A stretch of DNA of 39,913 nucleotides from ZC4RG29 sp964521255 (GCA_964521255.1 CAZFRM010000034.1:1-39913), one strand, 5' to 3'; positions 1-8,657 are shown, counted from the first letter of the stretch. A program made the numbers and translations. Notes: generated by a model not told the origin, from the sequence alone.

Positions 1-20
1 AAGTACGTATGGTGTGGGTA

Positions 21-50
21 TGTAGAGACGCGATGCATCGCGTCTCTACA
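21..50. repeat. Perfect 30-bp palindrome downstream of lpdA
   Basis: Positions 21-35 (TGTAGAGACGCGATG) are the exact reverse complement of positions 36-50. There is no spacer and no mismatch. It lies 20 bp past the lpdA stop codon on the minus strand. It lacks a following T-tract, so it is not a standard terminator, although an RNA hairpin could protect the lpdA mRNA 3' end. From memory, palindromes beginning GTAGAGACG and centred on GATGCATC-like cores are dispersed in cyanobacterial and Bacteroidota genomes; that comparison was not checked here. Confidence 0.85.
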
Positions 51-69
51 TCATCATCATCTACACATC

Positions 70-1461
70 TTACAAATGAATCACCTCTCCATACGCCGCA
101 GCAGCAGCTTCCATAATGGCTTCACTCATGGTAGGGTGAGGGTGAACTGATTTTATAATTTCATGCGCTGTGGTTTCCAGTTTGCGAGCGGCAACAACCT
201 CGGCAATCATTTCAGTCACATTTGCGCCAATAAAGTGTGCGCCTAACCATTCACCATACTTTGCGTCAAAGATTACTTTCACAAAACCATCTGTTGCACC
301 GGCAGCTTTTGCTTTTCCGGATGCGCTAAATGGAAATTTACCCACCTTAATTTCATAACCGGCTTTTTTTGCCTGTTCTTCAGTATAACCAACAGATGCA
401 ATCTCAGGTGAACAATAGGTACATCCGGGAAGATTATTATAATTCAATGGTGAAGGATTGTGCCCTGTAATTTTCTCTACGCATATGATCCCTTCTGCCG
501 AAGCCACGTGTGCTAACGCAGGACCTTTTACAATATCACCGATCGCATAAACACCGGGTACATTAGTCTTGTAAAAATCATCAACTACTACTTTACCTTT
601 ATCGGTCTTTACACCCACTTCTTCCAGTCCAATGCCTTCAAGGTTAGTTGCGATACCTACTGCAGAAAGAACTACATCGGCCTCCATTTTCACTTCTCCA
701 TCAGGGGTTTTAACGGTGGCTATACAGGCACTTCCTTTGGTATCAACTGCTGTTACTTCTGAGTTAACATAAATTTTCATTCCCGCTTTTTTGAATGATT
801 TATCCAAAGCTTTGGATACTTCTTCATCTTCTACCGGTACGATGCGCGGTAAGAATTCAACGATAGTAACTTCGGTACCCAGGGTTTGATAGAAGTAAGC
901 AAACTCAACACCTATAGCACCAGAACCTACCACTAACATTTTCTTTGGAAGTTTATCCAGGATCATCGCCTCACGGTACCCGATGATTTTCTTTCCATCG
1001 ATCTTCATGCTGGGTAATTCACGGCTTCGTCCGCCAGTAGCCACAATGATATGCTTGGCTTCATAATCGGTTTTCTTGCCGCTGGCGTCGGTAACTTCAA
1101 CCTTGCCACCCTTCTTGAGTTTTCCAAAACCGGCGATATGATCAATTTTATTTTTCTTAAAGAGGAATGTTACGCCCTTGCTATTGCTATCGGCAACGCC
1201 ACGGCTTCTTTTTACTATTGCTCCCAGATCGGCTTTAGCATCTTTTACCTCAACACCATAATCGCTTGCGTGCTTAATGTATTCAAAGACATTTGCACTT
1301 TTAAGCAACGCTTTGGTAGGTATACATCCCCAGTTCAAACAGATTCCGCCAAGCTCAGCTTTTTCTACAACGCCTACTTTCATTCCTAATTGGGAAGCTC
1401 TGATTGCGGCTACGTAACCACCCGGACCGCTGCCAATCACAAGAAGATCATATTTTGACAT
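70..1461 (-). CDS. lpdA: Dihydrolipoyl dehydrogenase (E3)
   Basis: FAD- and NAD-dependent E3 component that reoxidises dihydrolipoamide in the pyruvate, 2-oxoglutarate and branched-chain 2-oxoacid dehydrogenase complexes and the glycine cleavage system. The 463-residue length is normal for the family. The N-terminal FAD fold has GSGPGG (residues 11-15). The redox disulfide motif GGICLNWGCIP has Cys41 and Cys46. A second dinucleotide fold (VVGSGAIGVEF) binds NAD, and GVYAIGDI closes the FAD site. The C-terminal dimerisation domain ends with HPHPTMSE, giving the catalytic His442-Glu447 pair. No E1 or E2 gene lies nearby, so it appears to be a stand-alone copy, which suits an E3 shared by several complexes. 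A good promoter match lies just upstream at 1485-1514. Confidence 0.97.
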   Translation of the reverse strand: MSKYDLLVIGSGPGGYVAAIRASQLGMKVGVVEKAELGGICLNWGCIPTKALLKSANVFEYIKHASDYGVEVKDAKADLGAIVKRSRGVADSNSKGVTFLFKKNKIDHIAGFGKLKKGGKVEVTDASGKKTDYEAKHIIVATGGRSRELPSMKIDGKKIIGYREAMILDKLPKKMLVVGSGAIGVEFAYFYQTLGTEVTIVEFLPRIVPVEDEEVSKALDKSFKKAGMKIYVNSEVTAVDTKGSACIATVKTPDGEVKMEADVVLSAVGIATNLEGIGLEEVGVKTDKGKVVVDDFYKTNVPGVYAIGDIVKGPALAHVASAEGIICVEKITGHNPSPLNYNNLPGCTYCSPEIASVGYTEEQAKKAGYEIKVGKFPFSASGKAKAAGATDGFVKVIFDAKYGEWLGAHFIGANVTEMIAEVVAARKLETTAHEIIKSVHPHPTMSEAIMEAAAAAYGEVIHL

Positions 1462-1484
1462 AATACCTTATTTAAATTCGGTGC

Positions 1485-1514
1485 CAAAGATAAATCCCTG
1501 ACTGCTCTTTCAAA
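1485..1514 (-). promoter_or_regulatory. Bacteroidota-type promoter of lpdA
   Basis: Read on the minus strand, TTTG (1514-1511) is followed after 18 bp by TATCTTTG (1492-1485). The second box matches the Bacteroidota -7 consensus TAnnTTTG exactly and the first matches the -33 TTTG. Transcription would begin about 17-20 bp before the lpdA ATG. Confidence 0.6.
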
Positions 1515-1748
1515 AAATTAAGGCGTTTAAAATTGACTATTCTTCATATGAGTAAAGATTTGGTGTGTCTGATGACAACCCTTTAGCTCTCATGACTTGC
1601 CAAATTTTCTTACCGTTAACGATTAACTTTTAACAATTAACTTAACATAATCTGTCAAAGTAGAACTAATTTTAACCGTTTAAGACTAAAATTCAAGAAA
1701 AGTCAAATATCAAATACATCAAACAATTCATCACAAAATCTATTTTCT

Positions 1749-2495
1749 ATGGGACTACTAAATGGTAAATCTGCGCTTGTAACAGGAGCTTCAAAAGGAA
1801 TTGGTCGTGCTATCGCGATACGCTATGCTGAAGAAGGAGCTAACGTTGCCTTCACCTACTTATCCAGCGTTGAACAAGGACAGGCCCTTGAAGCTGAACT
1901 TACAGCTAAAGGTGTGAAAGCAAAAGGCTATCGTTCCGATGCATCAGATTTTGCTCAGGCAGAAAAATTGATCAATGATGTAATTGCTGACTTTGGCACT
2001 TTAGATATTCTTGTCAACAACGCAGGTATTACTCAGGATACTTTACTCTTACGCATGACAGAAGATATGTGGGATAAAGTAATCAACGTGAATCTCAAAT
2101 CATGTTTCAATACAGTAAAAGCAGTCACCAAACAGATGATGAAACAAAAAAGTGGTTCCATCATTAACATGACATCAGTGGTTGGATTAAAAGGCAATGC
2201 AGGCCAGGCAAATTACGCTGCCTCCAAAGCCGGGATCATTGGGTTTACAAAATCTGTTGCCCTGGAACTTGGGTCTCGTGGAATTCGCTCCAATGCAATT
2301 GCTCCCGGTTTTATTGAAACTGAAATGACAGGCAAGCTCGATGAAAAGACTGTTCAAGGCTGGCGTGACGCCATCCCCATGAAGCGTGGTGGCAAACCTG
2401 AAGACGTTGCTGATGCTTGCATTTTCTTAGGCTCCGACTTGTCTTCCTATATTTCAGGGCAGGTCATCCAGGTAGACGGTGGGATGCTCACTTGA
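1749..2495 (+). CDS. fabG: 3-oxoacyl-[acyl-carrier-protein] reductase
   Basis: Short-chain dehydrogenase that performs the first, NADPH-dependent reduction in each cycle of type II fatty acid synthesis in the cytoplasm. The 248 residues match FabG length. The cofactor loop TGASKGIGR is at residues 12-20 and NNAG at 90-93. The catalytic triad is Ser143, Tyr156 and Lys160 (YAASK), with an assisting Asn near residue 113. The C-terminus SSYISGQVIQVDGGM is typical of FabG. The start is the ATG in MGLLNGKSALVTG. It is transcribed away from lpdA across a 287-bp AT-rich gap and is not next to other fab genes. Other SDR reductases share this fold, but the overall pattern fits FabG best. Confidence 0.93.
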   Translation: MGLLNGKSALVTGASKGIGRAIAIRYAEEGANVAFTYLSSVEQGQALEAELTAKGVKAKGYRSDASDFAQAEKLINDVIADFGTLDILVNNAGITQDTLLLRMTEDMWDKVINVNLKSCFNTVKAVTKQMMKQKSGSIINMTSVVGLKGNAGQANYAASKAGIIGFTKSVALELGSRGIRSNAIAPGFIETEMTGKLDEKTVQGWRDAIPMKRGGKPEDVADACIFLGSDLSSYISGQVIQVDGGMLT

Positions 2496-2567
2496 TGAAA
2501 TCTTAGCCCAACTAACATTATATAATTTAGATGGAGGGTTACCTCATCGTAATTCTTTTATCTTTAC

Positions 2568-4346
2568 TTGCCCAAACGATCCTTGACCCCTGTGCAAACC
2601 AAAGTTTCAGTTGATGACGAAGTAAGAGAGCTTCTTGCGAGAGCTTATGATTCAAGAATCAATAATCTCTCGCTAAGCATCAAACTGTCTAAACGGGCCG
2701 CATCTCTTTCTAAAAATACTTTTCCAGACTTATTTATACGATCGCTGAATCTTCAGGCCTTATGTTTGATGATCAAGGGTGAATTTAAGAATTCGCTTGA
2801 GCTCTCAGAAGTGGCTTTGGTTCATTGCGAAAAGTATAACGATGTAAAAGGGATCGCTGACGCCAAGTATAACATTGGCAGCATTCATTATAAAACCAAT
2901 AACTATCACACGGGGCTTCAATATCTTCTGGATTGCCTTCAGATTTATAGACAATTGAATGATGCACACAATGAGGCCCGGGTATTAAAATCGCTTGGCA
3001 CCATTTACGAATATTTCGGTGATACAGCCAATGCAATTGAAAGCTATGAAAAGTGCATTGAAGCGGCTGAACGATTGAATGATCTAAATCAAATTTCGAA
3101 TGCTTATAATCCCTTATCAGGAATATATTTAGATGAAGGAAAGTATGATGAGGCGATGACTATCATTCAAAAAAGTATTTCTATAAAGCAAGGCACCAAA
3201 GATGTAAGAGGTTATGCATACGCATTATATGGCAGAGGTAAAGTTTATATCAAACAAGAAAATTATTCTCAAGCCATAAACGATCTTGAAGAAGCAAGAC
3301 GTATACATCTGGAAATGGGTGATCGCTTAGGTGAGAGTATGGCGTTTTATAAACTGGGTGTGGCTTTCAGGGAATTAAAAAAATTTAATGAAGCAGAGTC
3401 AAACCTCCGTGAGGCTATTTCTATTGCCGAAGCATTAAATATCAAATTCATTCTCTTCAAAGCGTATTACAATCTGTATTTACTTGCCCTGGAAAGGGGC
3501 GACGTATTGCACGCATTAAGTTGTCTTGAAAAGTATACTTCACTCAAAGAAACTGTCATTAATGCTCACACCCATAACGTGGTGAAAAGCTATGCGACAC
3601 TTAAGAAAATTGAATCGCTTGAAAATGAAGCCAAGGTTCAAAAGGAAAAAGCCGTAATCATAGAGAAGAAGAACAGTGAGCTTGATTCCTTTTTTTACCG
3701 AATCTCCCACGATCTGAAAGGACCAATATCATCTTTACTCGGGCTTTATAATCTCGTGAAACTTGAAATAAAAGATGTTCCCGCACTCCACTACTTTGAT
3801 CTCTATCAATCTCAAATTGTGCGATTGAATAACATTGTTACCGATCTCATCAACCTGGCCCGGATGAATCATAATGCGCAAACCAGGTCAAAAATAAATT
3901 TCAATTTGATGGTTGATGATTGCATTCATTCATTTCACTACCTCGAAAATTTTAAAGACATCAAGTTTGTCAAAAAAATAGAAAACGATCTGGTGTTTAT
4001 TTCTGAATGGGCCATAGTAAACACCATTCTTCAAAATCTTATTGAGAATGCCATAAAATATCATGGCACAAATGAGCCCTATGTTTCCATTGACATCTCC
4101 AAAATTTCTGACAAGATCCAAATATGTGTTGAGGATAATGGGCAGGGGATACATCCTCAACATCAACCGAGAATATTTGATATGTTCTTTCGCGCCAGCA
4201 CACAAACCCAGGGAACCGGCTTAGGACTTTACATACTGAAGCGTGCAGTGGAACGATTGCAGGGAGAAGTTTTCTTTATGAGTACACCACATGTGGGTTC
4301 ATCTTTTACGGTGTCCTTGCCGCTAAATCCTAATAATATCCACTAA
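2568..4346 (+). CDS. Soluble TPR-domain sensor histidine kinase (orphan)
   Basis: Cytoplasmic two-component kinase; I see no membrane segment or signal peptide. Residues about 30-335 are tandem TPR-type helical repeats with recurring A-x-x-x-L-G-x-x-Y patterns, probably a protein-interaction sensor. A short coiled coil (about 340-370) leads into the HisKA helix with FFYRISHDLKGP, phospho-acceptor His381. The ATPase domain shows the N box LIENAIKYHG, G1 VEDNGQGI, F box IFDMFFRAS and G2 GTGLGLYILKRA. No response regulator is adjacent. The start is uncertain. TTG at 2568 is the first possible start after an in-frame stop, but a near-promoter box TATCTTTA (2559-2566) sits against it, so TTG 2583 or GTG 2592 are alternatives. 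The stimulus is unknown. Confidence 0.88.
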   Translation: MPKRSLTPVQTKVSVDDEVRELLARAYDSRINNLSLSIKLSKRAASLSKNTFPDLFIRSLNLQALCLMIKGEFKNSLELSEVALVHCEKYNDVKGIADAKYNIGSIHYKTNNYHTGLQYLLDCLQIYRQLNDAHNEARVLKSLGTIYEYFGDTANAIESYEKCIEAAERLNDLNQISNAYNPLSGIYLDEGKYDEAMTIIQKSISIKQGTKDVRGYAYALYGRGKVYIKQENYSQAINDLEEARRIHLEMGDRLGESMAFYKLGVAFRELKKFNEAESNLREAISIAEALNIKFILFKAYYNLYLLALERGDVLHALSCLEKYTSLKETVINAHTHNVVKSYATLKKIESLENEAKVQKEKAVIIEKKNSELDSFFYRISHDLKGPISSLLGLYNLVKLEIKDVPALHYFDLYQSQIVRLNNIVTDLINLARMNHNAQTRSKINFNLMVDDCIHSFHYLENFKDIKFVKKIENDLVFISEWAIVNTILQNLIENAIKYHGTNEPYVSIDISKISDKIQICVEDNGQGIHPQHQPRIFDMFFRASTQTQGTGLGLYILKRAVERLQGEVFFMSTPHVGSSFTVSLPLNPNNIH

Positions 4347-4382
4347 CACTCGTAAGCGAATTCAAAAAAAATCTTTACTCCT

Positions 4383-4414
4383 TTTGGAAACTAAGCTCTT
4401 ATGGGCTACGTTTG
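4383..4414 (+). promoter_or_regulatory. Strong Bacteroidota promoter match before the cysteine-rich ORF
   Basis: TTTG (4383-4386), a 20-bp spacer, then TACGTTTG (4407-4414). Both boxes match the Bacteroidota sigma-A pattern TTTG/TAnnTTTG exactly with a suitable spacing. The predicted transcript start, near 4420, lies inside the following open frame. Confidence 0.6.
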
Positions 4415-4726
4415 CAGTGTCAAGTCGAGCAAGCACATCCTGCTTTATCGATTTATAAAGAAGCGCTGAGAGACAGGCTCTATGAAGCGCTAGCAACCTG
4501 TAGAAAATACAAGGTGCTAATTCCTGATCCGCTAAAAAACGGCGGAAAATATAAACCGATTAAAATGAAAAATTTAATCCGATCTATTCAACAAGCGTTA
4601 CGTTCCCAAGGGGTTCGTGCTTTCATCTCGCAATTACCGCAGTGTATCCAGCAATCCATTTGCGATTTCTTTGACGACATTATGCCTTTGCCTAAAGGCT
4701 GCTGTTGTTGTTGCAACTGTTGTTAA
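4412..4726 (+). CDS. Hypothetical small protein with C-terminal cysteine cluster
   Basis: I do not recognise this family. The longest frame gives 104 residues from a TTG at 4412. The first half is charged and helical in character (YKEALRDRLYEA, KNGGKYKPIK). The second half is amphipathic (IRSIQQALRSQGVRAFI), and the protein ends in KGCCCCCNCC, seven cysteines in the last eight residues, with two more at QCIQQSIC. Such a tail could bind metal or be lipidated, but nothing proves it. The TTG lies within the -7 box of the promoter at 4383-4414, so a transcript from it could not use that start. The first ATG in frame is at 4565 and would give 53 residues; GTG 4514 is another option. It is also possible that the region encodes an RNA and the frame is accidental. 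Confidence 0.4.
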   Translation: MQCQVEQAHPALSIYKEALRDRLYEALATCRKYKVLIPDPLKNGGKYKPIKMKNLIRSIQQALRSQGVRAFISQLPQCIQQSICDFFDDIMPLPKGCCCCCNCC

Positions 4727-4778
4727 CCGCTGTTAATAATCAAAACAATATTTTACCTGCAACGTAAGCCAGACAAAT

Positions 4779-4795
4779 GAGCAATGTCCTTGCTC
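4779..4795 (+). other. Short hairpin in the metY leader
   Basis: GAGCAA (4779-4784) and TTGCTC (4790-4795) are exact complements around a 5-base loop, about 40 bp before metY. I looked for the conserved cores of SAM-I and SAM-II riboswitches in 4727-4836 and did not see them. Function is unknown. Confidence 0.3.
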
Positions 4796-4836
4796 GAATC
4801 ATAATCAAATCTTAAAACATTAAAAAAATTACGACC

Positions 4837-6162
4837 ATGTCAAAATTACATTTCGAAACCCTTCAGCTTCATGCCGGCCAGGAAATTGATCCTACAACGC
4901 GCTCAAGAGCAGTTCCCATCTATCAAACAACATCGTATACATTCAGAGACTCTGAACACGGTGCCAATTTGTTTGCACTCAAGGAGTTTGGAAATATATA
5001 TACACGTATAATGAATCCTACTACGGATGTGTTGGAAAAACGCATTGCTGCACTTGAGGGCGGAGTAGCAGCATTAGCAGTTGGTTCAGGACAAGCCTCT
5101 CAATTCATAGCGTTGAATAATATTCTTCAGGCAGGTGATAATTTTGTATCAACATCATTCCTTTACGGCGGTACATACAATCAATTTAAAGTATCCTTCA
5201 AGCGCCTGGGTATTGACGTCCGCTTCGCTGAAGGCGACACTCCGGAAGCTTTTGAAAAACATATTGACAAAAAAACAAAAGCGCTTTTCCTGGAAACCAT
5301 AGGTAATCCCGGATTTAATATTCCTGATTTTGAAGCCATCGCTTCGGTTGCGAACAAACATGGCATTCCATTAATCGTTGACAACACCTTTGGCGCCGCA
5401 GGATATCTGTTCCGTCCGTTTGAACATGGAGCACATGTTGTTGTAGCCTCAACCACAAAATGGATCGGTGGTCACGGAACATCTATTGGCGGAATAATAG
5501 TTGATGGTGGAAACTTCAATTGGGGAAATGGAAAATTCCCTCAGTTCACCGAACCATCAGAAGGTTATCATGGACTGAAGTTCTGGGATGTATTTGGTGA
5601 AGGCAATCCACTGGGACTTCCCAACATCGCTTTCATTATTCGTGCACGCGTTGAAGGTCTTCGTGATTTCGGTCCGGCATTAAGTCCATTCAATTCATTC
5701 CTTTTCCTTCAAGGATTAGAAACTTTGTCGCTTCGTGTTCAGCGTTCTGTAGATAACGCATTGGCATTAGCACAATGGCTTGAAAAACATCCAAACGTAG
5801 AAGGTGTGAATTACCCGGGTCTTACAAACAGCGCTTATCACAAGCTCGCAAAGAAATATTTGAAAAACGGATTTGGGGCTGTGTTGTCATTTGCAATAAA
5901 GGGTACAAAAGAACAAACAACAAAATTTGTAGATAACCTGAAATTGCTGAGTCACCTTGCCAACCTGGGCGATGCGAAGTCATTGATCATTCAACCTTCA
6001 GCTACAACACATCAGCAGTTATCAGAGGAAGAACAAATTTCAGCAGGCGTATTGCCGAATTTGCTTCGAATCTCTGCTGGCATTGAACACATTGATGATA
6101 TTAAAGCTGACTTGCAACAAGCATTTGAAAAAGTTTTTAGCAAAGAGCTTGTGGAGAATTAG
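4837..6162 (+). CDS. metY: O-acetylhomoserine sulfhydrylase (aminocarboxypropyltransferase)
   Basis: PLP enzyme of the Cys/Met metabolism family that joins sulfide to O-acetylhomoserine to give homocysteine. The 441 residues match the long MetY type (about 430) rather than MetB/MetC (about 380-400). The N-terminus FETLQLHAGQEIDPTTRSRAVPIYQTTSY is typical of MetY. Also visible are NPTTDVLEKRIAALEGG, the PLP-contacting VDNTFG, and the Schiff-base Lys208 in ASTTKWIGGHG. A long insert with FTEPSEGYHGLKF is characteristic of sulfhydrylases. The next genes, metX and hom, supply its substrate and support this call over cystathionine gamma-synthase. No SAM riboswitch was recognised upstream. Confidence 0.94.
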   Translation: MSKLHFETLQLHAGQEIDPTTRSRAVPIYQTTSYTFRDSEHGANLFALKEFGNIYTRIMNPTTDVLEKRIAALEGGVAALAVGSGQASQFIALNNILQAGDNFVSTSFLYGGTYNQFKVSFKRLGIDVRFAEGDTPEAFEKHIDKKTKALFLETIGNPGFNIPDFEAIASVANKHGIPLIVDNTFGAAGYLFRPFEHGAHVVVASTTKWIGGHGTSIGGIIVDGGNFNWGNGKFPQFTEPSEGYHGLKFWDVFGEGNPLGLPNIAFIIRARVEGLRDFGPALSPFNSFLFLQGLETLSLRVQRSVDNALALAQWLEKHPNVEGVNYPGLTNSAYHKLAKKYLKNGFGAVLSFAIKGTKEQTTKFVDNLKLLSHLANLGDAKSLIIQPSATTHQQLSEEEQISAGVLPNLLRISAGIEHIDDIKADLQQAFEKVFSKELVEN

Positions 6163-6168
6163 TTAATG

Positions 6169-6216
6169 GTTTTCCGTTATCAGTTAATGGAAAACTATTA
6201 GCTGATAACGGCAAAC
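6169..6216. repeat. Imperfect inverted repeat between metY and metX
   Basis: Arm 6169-6183 (TTTTCCGTTATCAG with a leading base) pairs with 6202-6216 (CTGATAACGGCAAAC), 14 of 15 bases, around an 18-base loop. The words AGTTAATGG and CTGATAAC each recur in the same 74-bp gap. A transcript reading from metY to metX could fold here. No T-tract follows, so it is not an obvious terminator. Confidence 0.7.
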
Positions 6217-6236
6217 TGATAACCTATAACTTAAGT

Positions 6237-7277
6237 ATGGAGAAAAACGATAACACATTTCATTACGACAATAATTTTGAACTGGAAACGGGCGGATCAT
6301 TGCCCGGCTTTCAGCTCAGGTATACTACATTAGGAAATCTGAATGCGAATCGCGACAACGTGATTTGGGTATTTCATGCCCTGACAGGCAATTCAGATTT
6401 TACAACATGGTGGGGTGAGTTGTTCAAAGAAGGAAGTGTGTTTGACCCGCGACATTACTTTATCATCTGTGCGAATATGCTTGGCGGATGCTATGGGTCG
6501 ACGGGACCGTTATCCATCAATCCTAAAACGGGTAAGCCTTTCTACCACTCGTTTCCTTTCATTACCAACCGGGATGTTATAAATGCTTTTGATTTATTAA
6601 GACAACATCTTGGCATCGAAAAAATTCATACGCTCCTGGGTGGATCGTTAGGTGGTCAGCAATCATTGGAGTGGGCTATCGCACAACCGAATGTTTTCCA
6701 GAACATAATACCAATTGCATGCAACGCCTGGCATTCTCCCTGGGGAATAGCATTCAACGAAGCACAGCGACTTTCTATTGAGGCAGATCCGACATGGAAA
6801 GAAAGTGAAGCACGCGCAGGCGCCGAAGGACTTAGAGCTGCACGCGCCATCGGAATGATTTCTTATCGTCATTATAATACATTCCTTAAAACGCAAAACG
6901 AAAAAAGCGTTGGCAAGCTGGATGATTTTCGGGCAGCATCCTATCAGCGATACCAGGGACAAAAATTAGCCAGTCGTTTTAATGCATTCACGTATTGGAT
7001 ACTAACCAAAATAATGGATAGCCATCACCTGGGCCGGGGAAGAACAAGTGTAGAAGAAACTTTAAAGGAGATTAAGGCTCGTACATTAGTCGTCGGGATA
7101 GACTCAGATATTTTATTCCCGGTAAGTGAACAGGAATACCTCGCTCAACATATACCAAATGCCCGCCTTGAAGTGATGACCTCGCTTTATGGTCATGATG
7201 GATTTCTGGTAGAGTTCGAGCAGCTTAACAATATTTTAAGAAAGTTTTATAAAGAAAAAATCACCGTACTGTCATGA
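6237..7277 (+). CDS. metX: Homoserine O-acetyltransferase
   Basis: Alpha/beta-hydrolase-fold enzyme that activates homoserine by transferring an acyl group from acyl-CoA, the committed step of methionine synthesis. The 346 residues suit a compact MetX. Near the N-terminus is VIWVFHALTGNSDFTTWW, and GGCYGSTGP is a family signature. The nucleophile elbow GGSLGGQ holds Ser137. The remaining triad members are probably Asp291 in GIDSDILFP and His320 in YGHDGFL. Neighbouring metY uses the acetyl ester, which supports acetyl rather than succinyl transfer, though sequence alone does not settle acyl-donor choice. Its stop overlaps the hom start by 4 bp (ATGA), indicating translational coupling. Confidence 0.93.
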   Translation: MEKNDNTFHYDNNFELETGGSLPGFQLRYTTLGNLNANRDNVIWVFHALTGNSDFTTWWGELFKEGSVFDPRHYFIICANMLGGCYGSTGPLSINPKTGKPFYHSFPFITNRDVINAFDLLRQHLGIEKIHTLLGGSLGGQQSLEWAIAQPNVFQNIIPIACNAWHSPWGIAFNEAQRLSIEADPTWKESEARAGAEGLRAARAIGMISYRHYNTFLKTQNEKSVGKLDDFRAASYQRYQGQKLASRFNAFTYWILTKIMDSHHLGRGRTSVEETLKEIKARTLVVGIDSDILFPVSEQEYLAQHIPNARLEVMTSLYGHDGFLVEFEQLNNILRKFYKEKITVLS

Positions 7278-8509
7278 GGAAGAATTTAACACTTGGATTA
7301 TTTGGGTTTGGTTGTGTAGGACAAGGCTTATACCATGTATTGGAAGAATCGCAGGGCATCAAAGCGACTATAAGAAGAATTTGTGTAAAGGACAGAGATA
7401 AGAAAAGATCATTGCCTGAAGAATACTTTACGTTTGACAAAGAAGATGTTCTTAATGATCCTGAAATCAATGTAGTAGTTGAAATGATAGACGATGCTGA
7501 CGCCGCTTATGAAATTGTAAAGACCTCTTTGAAGAATGGCAAGCATGTAGTCACCGCTAATAAAAAAATGTTGGCCGAACATCTTGAAGAGATTTATGAA
7601 CTTCAGCAAAAGTATCAGCGGTCTGTTTTGTATGAAGGTGCAGTTTGTGGAAGCATACCCATTCTTCGCAACCTGGAAGAGTATTACGATAATGATCTTA
7701 TCAAGAGTATTGAAGGGATTTTTAACGGATCGACCAATTACATTCTCACTAAAGTTTTTGAAGAAAATAAAAGTTATGCAGATGCTTTAAAAAAAGCCCA
7801 GGAACTTGGCTTCGCAGAATCCGATCCTCGTCTGGATGTGCAAGGTTATGATCCGAAATATAAACTGGTAATCGCGATAGCCCATACCTACGGTATTTTT
7901 GTAAAACCGGAAGATGTAGTAAACATAGGTATAGATCGTATTTCAGATTTAGATCTTAAGTATGCAAGAGAGAAAGGTTATTTCATCAAGCTTGTGGCCA
8001 GGGCTTTTAAGATTGAAAATAAAGTATATGGGTTTGTGATTCCACAGTTCATTGAGCCTTCCAATCCTTTCGCTCCCATTCGCAATGAGTACAACGCTGT
8101 TTCCGTCGAAGGTGCATTCGCCGAAAAGCAACTCTTTGTAGGCAAAGGTGCAGGAAGTTATCCAACCGGTTCGGCCGTATTGTCTGACATATCAGCCCTT
8201 ACCTACGATTACACTTACGAATATAAACGTCATCACCGTGTTCATGATATTGCTTTTTCAAATGATATTTCAGTGGAAGTATGCGTAAGCTTTAAAGAAG
8301 GAAGTCCTGTTTCCATTCAAAATTTTACAAAGTTCGATTCGGGTTACGCCAGCAATGGAAAGCAATACATGGTGGGTCATGTAAGCCTTGAGCAATTGAA
8401 GGCCTGGCTGGAAAATGAAGACATTGGTATTATTTTAACACCCAATGGAAAATTTCTTCCGCTTACTCCGGTAGCCCAAAACGGAAGGGCAAATCATAAA
8501 ACGGTTTAA
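7274..8509 (+). CDS. hom: Homoserine dehydrogenase
   Basis: Oxidoreductase that reduces aspartate semialdehyde to homoserine, the branch point to methionine and threonine. The N-terminal Rossmann fold has GFGCVG (residues 11-16), and the NAD(P)-domain boundary shows VTANKKMLAEH. The catalytic domain shows YEGAVCGSIPILRNLEE, the homoserine-binding GIFNGSTNYILTK, and the conserved D-x-x-G-x-D-x-x-x-K stretch in LDVQGYDPKYK. After the catalytic domain a short C-terminal region (about 335-411) remains; I cannot confirm a regulatory ACT domain. It overlaps metX by 4 bp and is followed by a terminator, making it the last gene of the methionine unit. No aspartokinase is fused or adjacent. Confidence 0.94.
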   Translation: MRKNLTLGLFGFGCVGQGLYHVLEESQGIKATIRRICVKDRDKKRSLPEEYFTFDKEDVLNDPEINVVVEMIDDADAAYEIVKTSLKNGKHVVTANKKMLAEHLEEIYELQQKYQRSVLYEGAVCGSIPILRNLEEYYDNDLIKSIEGIFNGSTNYILTKVFEENKSYADALKKAQELGFAESDPRLDVQGYDPKYKLVIAIAHTYGIFVKPEDVVNIGIDRISDLDLKYAREKGYFIKLVARAFKIENKVYGFVIPQFIEPSNPFAPIRNEYNAVSVEGAFAEKQLFVGKGAGSYPTGSAVLSDISALTYDYTYEYKRHHRVHDIAFSNDISVEVCVSFKEGSPVSIQNFTKFDSGYASNGKQYMVGHVSLEQLKAWLENEDIGIILTPNGKFLPLTPVAQNGRANHKTV

Positions 8510-8530
8510 ATATTTACAACATATTTCACG

Positions 8531-8556
8531 AAGGCCTCTAAGGGGGCCTTTTTCTT
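8531..8556 (+). terminator. Rho-independent terminator after hom
   Basis: AAGGCC (8531-8536) pairs with GGCCTT (8545-8550) across an 8-base loop and is followed by TTTCTTTT. It starts 22 bp past the hom stop, so it ends the metY-metX-hom unit. Confidence 0.75.
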
Positions 8557-8657
8557 TTATTGGTTGATTCTGAGCATCAGGTAGTTAAAATAAAAATGCT
8601 GGGTGGGGTATTCGTGAAAAATCCTGTCATTTTCCTCCTGTTTCTGGAACAAGTAAA

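Noticed and set aside
4412..4726. YidD-type small Cys protein
   Set aside because: The length and small size suggested the idea, but no YidD motif is present and the cysteine tail differs.
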